Assembly (NCBI GenBank): GCA_004352715.1
Contig: SCFE01000052.1
Span: 649,993 to 713,992 of the forward strand
DNA length: 64,000 nucleotides
Reading direction: 5' to 3'
From: Hofstenia miamia
Lineage: Eukaryota; Xenacoelomorpha; Acoela
The notes under the pieces are model-generated. The model worked only from the letters and a program-made list of their open reading frames with translations. It was not told the DNA's origin and did not search any database. Shown here in pieces: positions 22,900 to 34,957 of the stretch; the first letter of the stretch is position 1, and the number at the start of each line of letters is the position of its first letter. The translations under genes and the position numbers were made by a program.

Positions 22900-25714
22900 A
22901 TCTCGATCAACCCTCCATCTATTATCTGGCAACTGTCTTAGAAATATTTCTCATCGCTTAGACCTCTCCCCATTTATTAGCTCTTTAGAAGATACTCCTT
23001 CTATTACTTGTCTCACTGAAACTTGGCTAGATGACTCTTTCCTAATTCATCACTATTTCTTTCTCCTAATTTCACTGTTGTTGCCAGATCTGATTGTCCC
23101 TCTCAACGTCATGGAGGCACATTAATAGCTTTAAATTCAGCTTTTGATCTAAACTTTTCGTCCCCTGAACCTAGTCTCACGTGTGAATTTTGTTGTCATA
23201 TCATTCTTTCATTCATCAATTCTAGCTTTCTTATCATTTGCCTGTACAACCCTTCCTCTCTAAGTAAATATCGCATCAGTTTCTCCACTCTTTCAACGGC
23301 TATCAGCTCAATTTTTGATGTCTTTCATTCTTATAATTCCAGTCATTGAATTTCTAACTCATCAAAATTCATCATAGGTGATTTTAATATTCCAAATTCT
23401 TATTGGAACGCTCTATTTTCCTCTGATCCATATGAATTACAAATCATTGAATTTTTTCTAACCTCAATCTCTATCAGTTTGTGACATTCCCAACTCACTC
23501 ATCAGGTAATACTTTGGACCTTGTTTCTTCCAATTTATCTGACTTTTCTGTTTCCTCTATTAACACTTCCCCATTCTCTACTGATCACAATTTTCTTCTC
23601 ATTGACATAGTCTCTGTCTTATACCTCCAGTAGTCAACCTCGCACAAGTTTTTCTTATTCACTTGGAGATTATAACTCTTTCAATCACTTCATCAATTCA
23701 TCATTGTGTCTTGATCCTCTTTATGTTTACTCTTCTATCAATTTGATTCAGTCCATTTACTCGCTTATCTCCTATGGATGCTCTCTTTTTATTCCTCGCA
23801 AAAGAGGCGTCGACAAAAGCTACCTTTCTTCTACTCTTCCCATTCCATTTATATTCACGACAAGCTCAGGTTCCTTAAGCGCCATTCTGTTCACCCTAAC
23901 GGCAAACCATACTTAAAGAATCGTTTGACTCACATATCATCTGAATTATCCGACTCAATTGAACTTGATAAAGTTTCCTTTCTTCAGTCGTTTTCTTCAA
24001 ATATTTCTCTTAATGCTTCACACAAACTGATCCAATCACTATCTAAAAGTAAATCTATTCCCTCTAAACTCGAATTTAATGGTAAAGTTGCTCATTCACC
24101 CAGAAATATTTCTAACCTGTTTTTCTACCAACAGTTTTTCCAACAATTCACATTCTTCAAATTCAGAATTTTTAAATCTATCTGAAATCATTCTCAATTC
24201 TTTTTCTCCACATACAATCTTCAAAATCCTTTCATCTCTGAAGTCTCTGATCCTTTGTTCCATCTTTTCCATTCTCTCTTCCTAACATCTACATTTTCTA
24301 AAATTTGGAAAACTGCTTTAGTTGTTCCTATTTTCAAAACGGTCAAAAATCTTCCATGACACCTTTGTTCTTCCTACTGGCCGATCTCTACTCTTTCTCA
24401 CCTATCTTTAACCTTTGAAAAAGATATATTTAACGTTATTTTTCCTATCATTCGTCCACTGATATCAAAATCTCAGTATGGATTCATGCCGCATAAATCT
24501 ACTGCTCTCTCCCTTCTCAATTTCTCGATAGTGTCTATTTTCATTTTCATCATAATGTTCCTCCTTTTTGCGTCTATCTTGATTTTCAAAAAGCCTCCGA
24601 TAAAGTTCCTCATTGTATTTTACTGAGCAAACACTCGAAACTTGGTTTAGACTTTTCCTTCATTTCTCTCATCTCTGATGATCTAACTGACAGATCTCAG
24701 TAAATTTGCATTGACTCAGTACTTTCTGATGAACGTCCTGTTAATTCTGGTGTCCTTCAAGATTTGATTCTTAGGCCACTCCTCTTCACTCTATTCATCA
24801 ACGATTTTATGCAGCAAGTTTCTGACTCTAATTGTGATTGCATGCTATATGCTGATGACAATCGCATTTTCTCTTCTATCTCAATTGGTCTACAGTCTAG
24901 CATTGTCTAGACTGAATTATGGTCATCTAGCAATGGGCTCCCATTCAATATCTCCAAAACTGAAGCTCTTCTTATCTGTTCCTCTAAAACTTTCACAGCT
25001 CCTGTTTTTTATCTTGATGACAACCCGATTTAGTTTAACCGCAATGTCCGTTATCTTGGTGAAATAATTTCCCCCACACTCTCATATTCTAAACATATAG
25101 CACTAAAAACCAAGAAGTTCTCCTCTTCTCTCTATTTCTTTATGTCTTCACTTCCGAATTCACTTAATTCTCATTCGAAATTAATCCTCATTAAATCTTA
25201 CGGTCTTTCCATTCTCTGTTATAATTCCCAATGCTGTTTTCTAAACTCCTCTTCATCTATCATACTTGACAGGCTCTTAAATCGGGGCCTTCGCTGGATC
25301 TTCTCCTCTAATCATGCTTTCCTAAAACTACTTCTTAAATCTAGACTTCTGGCAATTTTCCTGTACCTCACGTTTTTAGATCTCACTTTTCTGAACAAAT
25401 TACTTCTTGACACCTATGATTTCAATTTTTCCAACTTCCTCAAATTCTCAAATCCTACATATTATTCTCGTTCTTCCCTTTATGCCTTGTTTCAACTCCC
25501 TCGCATTAATAAAGCTATTTGTTCTCACAATTATTTCTTTCGCATAACCCCTTTTGCTAACTTAGTTACCTCTAATCTAGAAATTGATCTCTGGTGTAAC
25601 CCTGGAATTTTTAAAAGTCAGCTCCTCTCTTTTCTTCTTTCTTCCGTATCTCAATATGGTCTTCATTATAAATGCGATCTTTTCCCTTTCTGGATCTCTT
25701 CCTCCTGCCACTAA
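22900..25714 (+). pseudogene. Non-LTR ORF2 relic: endonuclease plus reverse transcriptase
   Basis: Endonuclease motifs: CLTETWLDDS (about 23010-23040), IIGDFNIPNS (GDFN at 23377-23388) and FSTDHNFLLI (about 23577-23605). RT motifs, in several frames: KTALVVPIFK, SQYGFMPHKST, VYLDFQKASDKVPH, SGVLQDLILRPLLFTLFIND, CMLYADDNRIF (catalytic YADD at 24848-24859), LPFNISKTEALL and YLGEIISP. The C-terminal piece 25142-25714 is the longest open frame. The PQG-type loop has become LQD, and at least five frame changes or stops break the frame. The protein would nick DNA and prime reverse transcription from the nick in an intact element. Confidence 0.85.
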
Positions 25715-25815
25715 TTTCCTTCGTTCATTTTTTCTATCTGTGTAAATTTATTTATTTCATTTTATTTGTATACACCACGTTGTGGTAGAATACATTATTA
25801 TTATTATCATTATTA

Positions 25816-27820
25816 TAATGGTAAGTGAAGTAATATGTCTAACAGACAACAAAGATTTTTATGAAATTATGGGTTGTTTTAAAAAATACACAACTTCGTA
25901 CATATTACAGAAACCTCTTGCCTGAGATTACTGAACATATTAATTTTTTATGAATTGCAAATATGCAAAATTGTGTGACCATTGAGACATTAGTTGTGAT
26001 GTTAGGCATGGCTTTGAGATATCTTTTGGTCAATTCGTTCTGTGAGAAGACCAAAATTTAAGGTAAATAAGTGGGTTACTCTAGTAATTACCACTAGTCT
26101 AAGCGGGACGCGATTGAATACAATGACTGCACTTTGATTACCTGCTCTAGCACGATATCACATCACCGTATTTTCATAAGCAGCTTTGCCCTTGTGATTT
26201 TGTATACTCTTGGTATATCATGATAATTTTATTAAATATATAATTGAAACTGTTGATAACCAAGCATTGAATGCTAGTTTGCAATATGAATCAATTTTAA
26301 GACTATTGTTGCCTGGAATTCATGAAATCCATTCAAAGTTATAACGACTTAACCATATCTGCAAAATATCAGACTAATAGAGTAAGTTTAATTCCATGGC
26401 GAAAATTTGACTTGAATCTGGATTAGGGTTTGAGTAAATTAAAAATAACTAGACTACCACGATATTGAACAAGAACAATCTTTAAAATAAGCATACTTCA
26501 GTTAAGGTTGAAGAATATATTACAGCATAAATATGACGAATATGAAAGTATTTAATAGCGGTATATTATGCAAATAATCAATTATGAAAATACAAAATGC
26601 ACATCATTGCTTTCAATAATGGAAATGTGACAGAGAAAAATAGAACCTATCAACAGAGCGGACAATGGATCACGGGGTCACCAAATTATGCGAGTTAGTG
26701 GGCAACCCGGATTTGGTAAACCAAATTAACATTTGAATTTTTTTCACTACCCCTATTTTTCACAAACTTCCCAAGTTGTCACCATATACGTATTATAATA
26801 CGTATGACTAGTTAATAGCATATAGATTTATATTCCTCTAGATTTCTCACATTGAAAAAAAGAAATATATTTAGCCAATCCAATCAATGCTTTTGTTTCT
26901 TTCTGTTACTTAACATTCTTATAAAATTTCGGGTCAGTGGATACGGATCGGTTCAAAAGGTTGCAACGCATTGTCAGCCCTGTTTATTTAAATAAATTCC
27001 TGAGGGGATTTTTTTTCAGAAAGGTATTTTGTAATATTAGTATTATAAAAATAAGATTAATCTGCAGTTCATTTATTAAAACATTTTCAAAATAATTTCT
27101 GTAATTTTTTTCTCTTCTACTCAGTTGTTCTTCAATATTTTTAAATATTCTTTAAACAGAAAAATAATCGTTCTGCAGAGACTTGTCAAAATGCAATAGT
27201 TTGTATTAAATCAAATATTTACACATTTCAGGTAAGGCAGTCGATAAATCATGCACTTCAAGACATTGGTTGCGAATTTTGTGGATTTACAATTGAAGCA
27301 ATGCAAATGATTAATTACAACGTTTTTCAAGATTGAGAAAATTAGAGTAGAAATTTAGAGCAGAAAATAGCTGCTGAGGATAATCACATTTAAATTGCTC
27401 AAAGCTTTAAAATTTAATAATTCTATAAATCGGCATTTACATAGGGATGGAAACTGACCTCCATTTGAATGTATATGACGGCAATTTATTTCAAAATACA
27501 TGTATATATTACTCTTAAATTATCCACGCTAATTTGATTTTTGAATCAATTGGATGCAAATTTGTCTTTCATTAACAATTCCTATATATTTTCTGTCAAA
27601 GAAAAACAAATGGCTGCCATATAATCAATCTTATATAAGAATTTGTACAAGGAATTCGTGGGATAAAAAAATGCGAACAAATTATTATCCCAGATAAGAG
27701 CATCGCTTAAATATACTGTGTTTACGGTACTGCTTGAATAGAGAAATATTTTTGATTGATATTTAAATAATAAATATCATGTTTACTTTTTGGTTACTGT
27801 ATTGAATGAAAATATTTTGC
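25816..27820. other. No gene recognised
   Basis: AT-rich spacer without ORFs above 60 codons. No clear repeats or RNA genes seen. Confidence 0.5.
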
Positions 27821-27823
27821 TTA

Positions 27824-28382
27824 TACCCCGTTTATGTCACGTCTAAACACCCAAAACACGCGACATTCAACCACTTAAGTAGAGCACTTGAAAAACATTC
27901 GAATATCAAAAGATTTTGATTTTCTCGAGTGTCTTATGTCTCGTGTCACCGTGTAAACACCCAAAACATGCATGTTTTCGAATGAAATTAATTAACTATT
28001 GTACCGCGATTTAACACAAATTAGTCAATATTACTAATCAAAATTAACAACTAAATTGATCATATTTTTAGCCGAAATTATAGTGATGTGTTTAATGAAA
28101 TCTTGATTTTTTGCACTTTGTTTAGTACTAAATAATTAAATATATTCTATGTGAGTAAAATTGTTATGCTTCTAATTGGCATAGAGAATAAGTAAATGTG
28201 AAAAAATAGCGAGCTCAGTTATGTTTATGTAGAATTGACGTGCTTCGAATTGAAACAAAAACAAATTCCAAAGCAACCTAATTCTTTCAAGTAGAATAAT
28301 TACAATGTCTGACCCATCGGAAGAATGTCTATTTTCAAATCAATTTTTAAATTAACAGAGTATAAGCTCTGCGATCAATATT
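27824..28382 (+). repeat. Left arm of the 0.56-kb inverted repeat
   Basis: Inverted match to 29574-30183. Contains two near-copies of TAAACACCCAAAACA-G at 27841-27860 and 27951-27970 (110 bp apart), possible transposase-binding sites. Confidence 0.9.
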
Positions 28383-28392
28383 TAACAGTAGG

Positions 28393-28524
28393 ATGACTGA
28401 TGGTTTAGAATCAAAGTTGATAGAGGCAGTGGCTTTTTTATGGGATGTCTCGATTCCTGTTATAAGAACAGGGATCTAAAGAAGAAAACCTTACCAGAAA
28501 TTGCAACAGGTTTACGCACTAAAT
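28393..28524 (+). pseudogene. MADF (Myb/SANT-like) DNA-binding exon of a Harbinger-type element
   Basis: Starting at ATG 28393, the plus strand reads MTDGLESKLIEAVAFLWDVS, then after one frame change near 28463 NRDLKKKTLPEIATGL. L-I-E-A-V-x-LWD followed by N-R-D-L-K-x-K-x-x-x-x-IA is the MADF domain core. PIF/Harbinger elements encode such a Myb/SANT-like partner that helps the transposase enter the nucleus and bind the ends. The open frame runs to AAAT|GTGAGT, a consensus 5' splice donor at 28525, so this looks like a first exon whose second exon is lost. It begins just 10 bp inside the left arm, which fits element ownership. One base missing in the middle makes it non-functional. Confidence 0.6.
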
Positions 28525-28548
28525 GTGAGTCTTAATGTTATTTGTTTG

Positions 28549-28583
28549 CGCAGGGCCTTCTATGTTAAGAAGGCCCTGGTTTG
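28549..28583. repeat. GC-rich hairpin
   Basis: CAGGGCCTTCT (28551-28561), six-base loop, then AGAAGGCCCTG (28568-28578): a perfect 11-bp stem in AT-rich surroundings, 25 bp after the MADF splice donor. A weaker hairpin (GATTCCTGTT / AACAGGGATC) lies at 28452-28476. Confidence 0.8.
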
Positions 28584-28814
28584 CGATATTCTGTGTTAAG
28601 TGATTGAAATCTTAAAATTTTGCGATTTGGGATTATATACATAAAAACATTATTAATGATTAGTCCTGTGCGACCCAATATAATTTAACCGGATGGCTCC
28701 TAACTTAATGTGATCTTTGAAAATCAGAATAAATTTAAATTAAAAAGAAAAATGTATTCTATTTCTAACCTTCAAAATGAAATTGGTCCATTCCTATATA
28801 TGCTAACATAAAGG

Positions 28815-28818
<4 letters not shown>

Positions 28819-28860
<42 letters not shown>
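28819..28860. repeat. (TA)n microsatellite
   Basis: About 21 TA units. A second TA tract at 29531-29556 begins directly after a single N (29530), so its length is uncertain. Confidence 0.95.
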
Positions 28861-28864
<4 letters not shown>

Positions 28865-29573
28865 GCACTTTGTTGAATTTACAATTTATAAAGGGGCTCT
28901 GCCGATATAATTATAGGGATTTTTTTAAGAATTTTTTTTTAAAAATATTTTTAGAATATTTACATGATTTATGAATAAAATTAATATGAAATTTAAATAT
29001 GAACGTATTTACATTATTTGCTAAGCATTTATGCAGAAATACATGATTTATATGCAGATTTTGTATGTTTGTTATCCTTTATTGTCATGAAAATAACCAC
29101 AATACAATTTCAAATTTACATATGCTTCATCATTAGAGTTGGCTGGTTACTATTTACTGGTTAATCTACTGACTAGTACAGGCATATTCTAGGCTTTTTT
29201 AAAGTTATTCGTACTCATTACAAGAAATTTAAACAGTGCCATGTGACGTCAGCAAATAACTAGTGAAAGTGCGGCGTAGATTATGCACTATGCTTAACTG
29301 TAAGTGAAAGAGGTTTTTACAAATTTATATATTCTAAAATTAATAGATTATCTAGATCATCATAAATTTTTTCAACGCTATTGGTTTACTATGCAATGCA
29401 AAAAAAAATAGTTCGTAGCCATAGTTGTTCACGTGTCAAAATTTTGCAAAAAATTTTATCCCATATGTCAATTTATAAAGGGAAAAATGAAGTAGATGCA
29501 ATTGAATATAATTTCATGAAAATGTCAACNATATATATATATATATATATATATATCGCTCTCGGAATTCTAG

Positions 29574-30183
29574 AATATTGATCGCAGAGCTTATACTCTG
29601 TTAATTTAAAAATTGATTTGAAAATAGACATTCTTCCGATGGGTCAGACATTGTAATTATTCTACTTGAAAGAATTAGGTTGCTTTGGGATTTGTTTTTG
29701 TTTCAATTCGAAGCACGTCAATTCTACATAAACATAACGGAGATCGCTATTTTTTCACATTTACTTATTCTCTATGCCAATTAGAAGCATAACAATTTTA
29801 CTCACATAGAATATATTTAATTATTTAGTACTAAACAAAGTGCAAAAAATCAAGATTTCATTAAACACATCACTATAATTTCGGCTAAGAATATTATCAC
29901 ATTTTTTGTTAACTTTGATTAGTAATATTGACTAATTTGTGTTAAATCGCGGTACAATAGTTAATTAATTTCATTCGAAAACATGCATGTCTCATGTTTT
30001 GGGTGTTTACACGGTGACACGAGACATAAGACACTCGAGAAAATCAAAATCTTTTGATATTCGAATGTTTTTCAAGTGCTCTACTTGAGTGGTTGAATTT
30101 CGCGTGTTTTGGGTGTTTAGACGTGACATTCGCTCATTAAAAACACAAGACATGCATGTCTCATGTCACGTGTAAACGGGGTA
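29574..30183 (-). repeat. Right arm of the inverted repeat
   Basis: Reverse complement of the left arm. The extra ~43 bases near the outer end include the palindrome AGACATGCATGTCT; the left arm has probably lost them. Confidence 0.9.
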
Positions 30184-30405
30184 TTAGAGAGCTAAATCTT
30201 CACGCAATGAGTTGAAGAAAACGGATTTACTTAAATCATTTGAGCGAGCGTAGGTACAGCATTAAGACTTCATCTGCTTGCTGTGGCGCAATCATTGAAT
30301 TATTTTTAAAGCAAATCATGATGAAATATTTACTATATTCCATTTATATTAATACTTGATTCTTGAAGTTGTTTTAACGCAAACTAACAATATAATGATT
30401 TGTAC

Positions 30406-32309
30406 CAGGGATTGGAAATAAATAATTTAAATATTATTGTTGGGTAACAATAAATTACTGTTATTGATAAATCGATAAAACAAATTATTGCAATTATTGT
30501 TGAACCTTTAAAATCTGCATGTTCTTATTAAGGTTAATTATTGTAGACTTACAAAACAAAAATGAAAAGAATAAAGTCAATAAAAAATGTTGAATAACAC
30601 ATGTTCTCTACATGTTGCAGTCCCTAAAAATCTCGATTTGCTTTCAGGAACAGTTCCATTTCCAAATGCAATGCATAGTTGTTCAGCTTTGTTTGATTTG
30701 ATAGGGACCCACTTGAAATTTGATAAACCCCACTGTGTTAGACACATAATGAATTAACCCTATTTGACGTTGAGCAAAACGATATTTGATCTTTGCTTCA
30801 AATCAACATATTTGGAGACTTTCTTTAAATAATTTAAATACTTGTTTTAACCATTGCAAAACTTTTAATTTATCAAAATTCATTCTAAATTACAAAATAA
30901 AATTTGTTGGTTACCTAACTTATTTTTTTCAATTACAATAATTATAAGTTCTGCAAGAATAGGAATGTTATAGCAATAGCTATATTCCTTATTGAAAAAC
31001 GAAATCCTACATTAAATGAGAAACTATTTAAAAAAATTGCTCTGAACATTAGTAAAAGTCAACTTACAGCACAATGAGTTTTAGTTAATATATGCACAGT
31101 GTGTATACAAATGGAACTGTTACCAACTTAAACTTTAATGATCTTTCTTATAATTTGCTTAAAAGTGTCGATACAACTTGAAAATTATTAGCTTGGTTTC
31201 TTAACCCTAATCCTCACAACCTTTTGTATGTACGTTGGTTTCATAAGAGGGGAGGGGGTAAAAATACCCCAGGTTTATATATGATATCTGAATGCTATTC
31301 TCATGAAGTTTGGTACAAATGTAACATGGGATAACAATTTCAAAAATTCAAAAAAAATACATTTTTAACCCGATATTTTTGCTGACTTCCGCATTTCTTG
31401 CAAAAAAATTGATAAAAATTCTAAAATTTTTCTCATGTCAAAATGGCTACTATTTTTAGTCAAGTTTTAAAAATTTTCTCTTCAAAACACAAATTATATA
31501 AGGTCTAGTTATAACTTAAAGCATATTAATTTGTAGTTATTAATGCTAATGTTCGCATTTTTTGTTTTTGTCTAGTCATTTTTGTATTTCTATATTAAAA
31601 TAAATATCAATAGTCCTAATTCCTTGACAAAAAATTCGTTCACCCTAAAATTTTCACAGAATGTGTAAAACTAAATTTAATGGGGTGAAAAGTTCAGCCA
31701 ATCTTTCAAATTTGATTTAAAAAAAAATGTTATTAATAAAATTAACTTGAGTGTAAATTTACCTCCCTCTTGTGAAGAATAGGGTTAAAGCTAACATTGA
31801 ACTGTTCCCTTCAAAATTACATTAAATTATTGAAAATTGGCAATTCAATACTATTTTACTTGATAATTCGAGCTGTGTAATTTTAAACTTTCAGAATGCA
31901 ATTCAATGCATTAATGGAATACAGAATTGATTTTGGTCTTTGAAAACCAAGGTATTAAACCATATACTCTAATGCAACTCTCTAATGAACCAAACTGATT
32001 GTTTTGTAATTATAGTGAACATTTTAAAAATTCTTAAGAACTTGAAAGATCTTGAAAGATCTTTAAAGTTTAAGTTGGTTACAGTTCCATGGGTACAGTT
32101 TCGAAAAGGCTATGTTATGTCTAACACTTTGAATTTTTTATTTTTACTCTCTGTAAGATTCAAGAATTTTTCGAAAAATATTTTTCAATAATTGTTACAA
32201 TAATATTTTTTAAAAAACAAATTATTGTTATTCTTGAATGCCAAAAATAAATAATTGCAATTATTTTATTGCCAATTATTTTTTTGAAATAAATAATTTC
32301 CAATCCGTG
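30406..32309. mobile_element. Non-autonomous hAT-type DNA transposon with 8-bp target duplication
   Basis: The left end CAGGGATTGGAAAT and the right end, in reverse complement, CACGGATTGGAAAT form a hAT-type terminal inverted repeat. They are flanked by ATTTGTAC (30398-30405) and ATTTGTAT (32310-32317), an 8-bp duplication with one mismatch, as hAT insertion makes. Inside is a second inverted pair: 31112-31146 matches 32055-32089 in reverse complement at 33 of 35 positions, and the palindrome GGAACAGTTCC is at 30647-30657. No hAT transposase motif is visible on either strand; a 68-residue ORF at 31985-32191 is unrecognised. Confidence 0.75.
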
Positions 32310-32537
32310 ATTTGTATATTTGTAGAGACATAAATTCATACAATTAAGAATGAAATTCATTTATTAAAAAATTATTGGGCAAGCACTGTTTGCCTTGCTT
32401 GCACGTACGAGCCAAACAACGTTCAACACAATGAATTTAAGTGGTATATGTTGAAGAACGCAAAAAAGGAAAAATCAGTTCATTCCATACGCGAGCAGTT
32501 GCTTAAATTCAAATTGTAAATCTATGACTTAAAATAT

Positions 32538-32595
32538 TCATAACTATTATTATTATTGTTATTATTATTATAAATATTATTATTATTATTATTAA

Positions 32596-32671
<76 letters not shown>

Positions 32672-32691
32672 ATTTTTATTATTATTATCAT
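32538..32691. repeat. (ATT)n microsatellite
   Basis: About 150 bp of nearly pure TTA/ATT repeats. It creates an artificial poly-isoleucine ORF on the minus strand. Confidence 0.95.
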
Positions 32692-34957
32692 CAAGAAATA
32701 AATTTTCGACTATATTAAAAACTATAAAAATAAGATATTAATATATTATCCTTTTCAGTGAACATAAAATTATTTCGATATTTTACATGTGGATTTAAAT
32801 AAATATAATTTACAGGATATACATTTACATGTTTCTTTCAAGATGTTGATAATCTCAATTTCAGCCATTAGAATGTTGTTTATTAGAATGAAGAGTAAGA
32901 ATTAGTGAGCAATTTGGGAATCACATGTTGATAATCTACTTAATCAAATCGAAAATTGTGAACTGTTTCCGTCTACCTAAATAGGTTAAGTTAAGCTTTA
33001 CGTATAATATGTAATGGAGAAACAATGAATGGGTATATAAATCTTGAAAATTTTAAATGTTCAGGTACTGGTGTAACCAAATCTCTCGTGTTGTAATCCA
33101 GAGTGAATCAAGGAAAGTGCGATGCGCAGGAATCATAAAATGAAGAATAAAATTTAAGCGTGTGGGGACAGAGAATACTTAATTAATAATTATATATATA
33201 TGCGTCTAATGTGAGATCTATGCATTAAGAAATCGCGTGTTTAGAAAAAGATCTAATAGGTACTCTAAACAAAAATTTTGCCAGCTCCTATACAATATTC
33301 CTTCTAAAACGCTAATAAATGCAGTGCGAAATATAATGAAAAATACATGTTATAAATATACATATATAATTACTCTTTGTATTTCTTTTTCTTGCCATTT
33401 TTTTCAATCGCTTGGTTGTCAAAACCCCTTTCTCTCGTTAATAAATTAATAGCCTGACCAAAAACTCGCATTTTCACATGGGCATTAAAATTTTGATTAA
33501 CAGACAACTATTACCTGCCATTCGTAGGATAGTTATTAATAGAATATTGTCCGAACCACTATTGGAAACGATTACGCAAACGTGAAAAAATTTACTTGTT
33601 TATGTTTACTTTTAGTTATATTAGTAGTAATGACAATCAAAACTTGAAAAACAGAACTAATTGTAAATGTAATTGTGTANTGAAAACCATTCTTAAATAT
33701 CTCTAATAACCCCCCCCCCAAAAATGCATATTTATATATTTTTCAAAGTCTTGTCGACTGTAACAATATTTAAAAATTATAAAATATGATGTGAAAATGT
33801 TATCAACTTTATTTTGTAGCTCATGTCAGTGTATAGAACTTAATCATCACTATTTATTGCATTTACATTCGAAAAAACATCGAGATGGATAAATGTACGT
33901 AGTAATTCTATGCATGATATTGGTATATTTTATTAATTGTACTGTGCATATTCAAGGCAGGCATGTCCATGCGACATATTTTTCTGACCCATTCCATGGC
34001 AATTAATGCCTGTTAAATCATATCCCACCATATCCTAAGGGATTCACATTATAGTATTAATATGGGACACAATTCAAATAAAATTATTAAATTTTTCAAA
34101 GCTTAGGTTTAGTCTTCTAAATAGGACATACATATTAGTGATGTGCGGGTAGAGCTGCACCCGTCCGATGAAAATTTATTCATTACCTGTACCCAACCGT
34201 ACTCAAGAATATAATTTTCTTGGCTGCCATTAAGCAATTAGACATTTTCAGCAGTATTTCGAACTCAATTCACAATCATTATATGCTAAGATTTTTCAAC
34301 ATTAGATTTGTAATTTATGCTTTTGAAAAATCATATTTAATTCTAAGATGCCCATTGAAAGTAATGATCTATATATGTATGTAGTCTTATCTGTAAAAAA
34401 TTGAGATGAAAATATTATCAGTTTTACTAGCGCATAGTTTCTTGGATAAAATACCAACCCATATCCAACCTGAATTTTAATGATCCCTAACGATGAGTAA
34501 AATAGATAATTTTAGAGATTTACAACATAACTTCTTATACAAAGATAATTTCGTTGTTTTTGTGTTGCATCCAATTCAGCAGCAATGTTCTATAATTACT
34601 CTAATAGAACCTACTATTGAGAACAATGGTTCGCATTTTCAGCTACAGGTCTACTCCAGATCCATAGAAATTTCTATGGATATCCAAATCCATTCACAAG
34701 TCTGAAAATTTATTGGCTTTATTAACCTAACTGCAAATTTCAGCCCAAATTTATTGACTACCATTGGAAATACAAATGGTCCTATCCCCCGGGGACGTTT
34801 CCCACAGGAATAACATTTCCATGCACAACACTTATTCAAGGTTTCAGGGTAGCTTGCCTTATTGCACTATTCGATTGCTTCGGCGCAGAGTTATGCTAGC
34901 TGTCATTAGTAAGATTAAATGCTCCTGTATAGTAATTAGAAAAAGATATCAAAAATA
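32692..34957. other. No gene recognised
   Basis: AT-rich spacer with a single N at 33680 and a C-run near 33711. A small region at 34135-34490 starts with GTGATGTGCGGGT and holds scattered ACCC words, recalling MITE-like sequences, but no matching ends were confirmed. Confidence 0.45.

Larger units (their letters stand above)
22080..25815 (+). mobile_element. Nearly full-length but broken CR1/jockey-like non-LTR retrotransposon
   Basis: An ORF1-like region (about 22194-22870), endonuclease (about 22960-23640), RT (about 24300-25080), C-terminal region (to 25714) and a short 3' UTR end in a tail of ATT repeats (25788-25815), preceded by ACCACGTTGTGGTAGAATACA. The 3' ATT tail and domain order are typical of CR1-like elements. 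The region is CT-rich, unlike its flanks. Many frameshifts and stops make it inactive. The 5' end is not exactly placed. Confidence 0.8.
27824..30183. mobile_element. Fold-back, PIF/Harbinger-like element with TTA target duplication
   Basis: The outer ends read TACCCCGTTTA and, in reverse complement, TACCCCGTTTACACG. Both are flanked directly by TTA (27821-27823 and 30184-30186). A three-base TTA/TAA duplication is the hallmark of PIF/Harbinger transposition. The arms (27824-28382 and 29574-30183) are near-perfect inverted copies; the right one carries about 43 extra bases close to its end. The 1.2-kb spacer holds a MADF-type exon, a hairpin and two TA microsatellites but no DDE transposase, so the element is non-autonomous. 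Arms this long are unusual for the family and suggest two inverted copies joined. Confidence 0.75.

Noticed and set aside
32509-32694. Minus-strand poly-isoleucine ORF
   Set aside because: Direct product of the ATT microsatellite.
34135-34490. Possible MITE with TAGTGATGTGCGGGT left end
   Set aside because: The best candidate right end (AATGATCCCTAA) matches poorly and the flanks show no target duplication.
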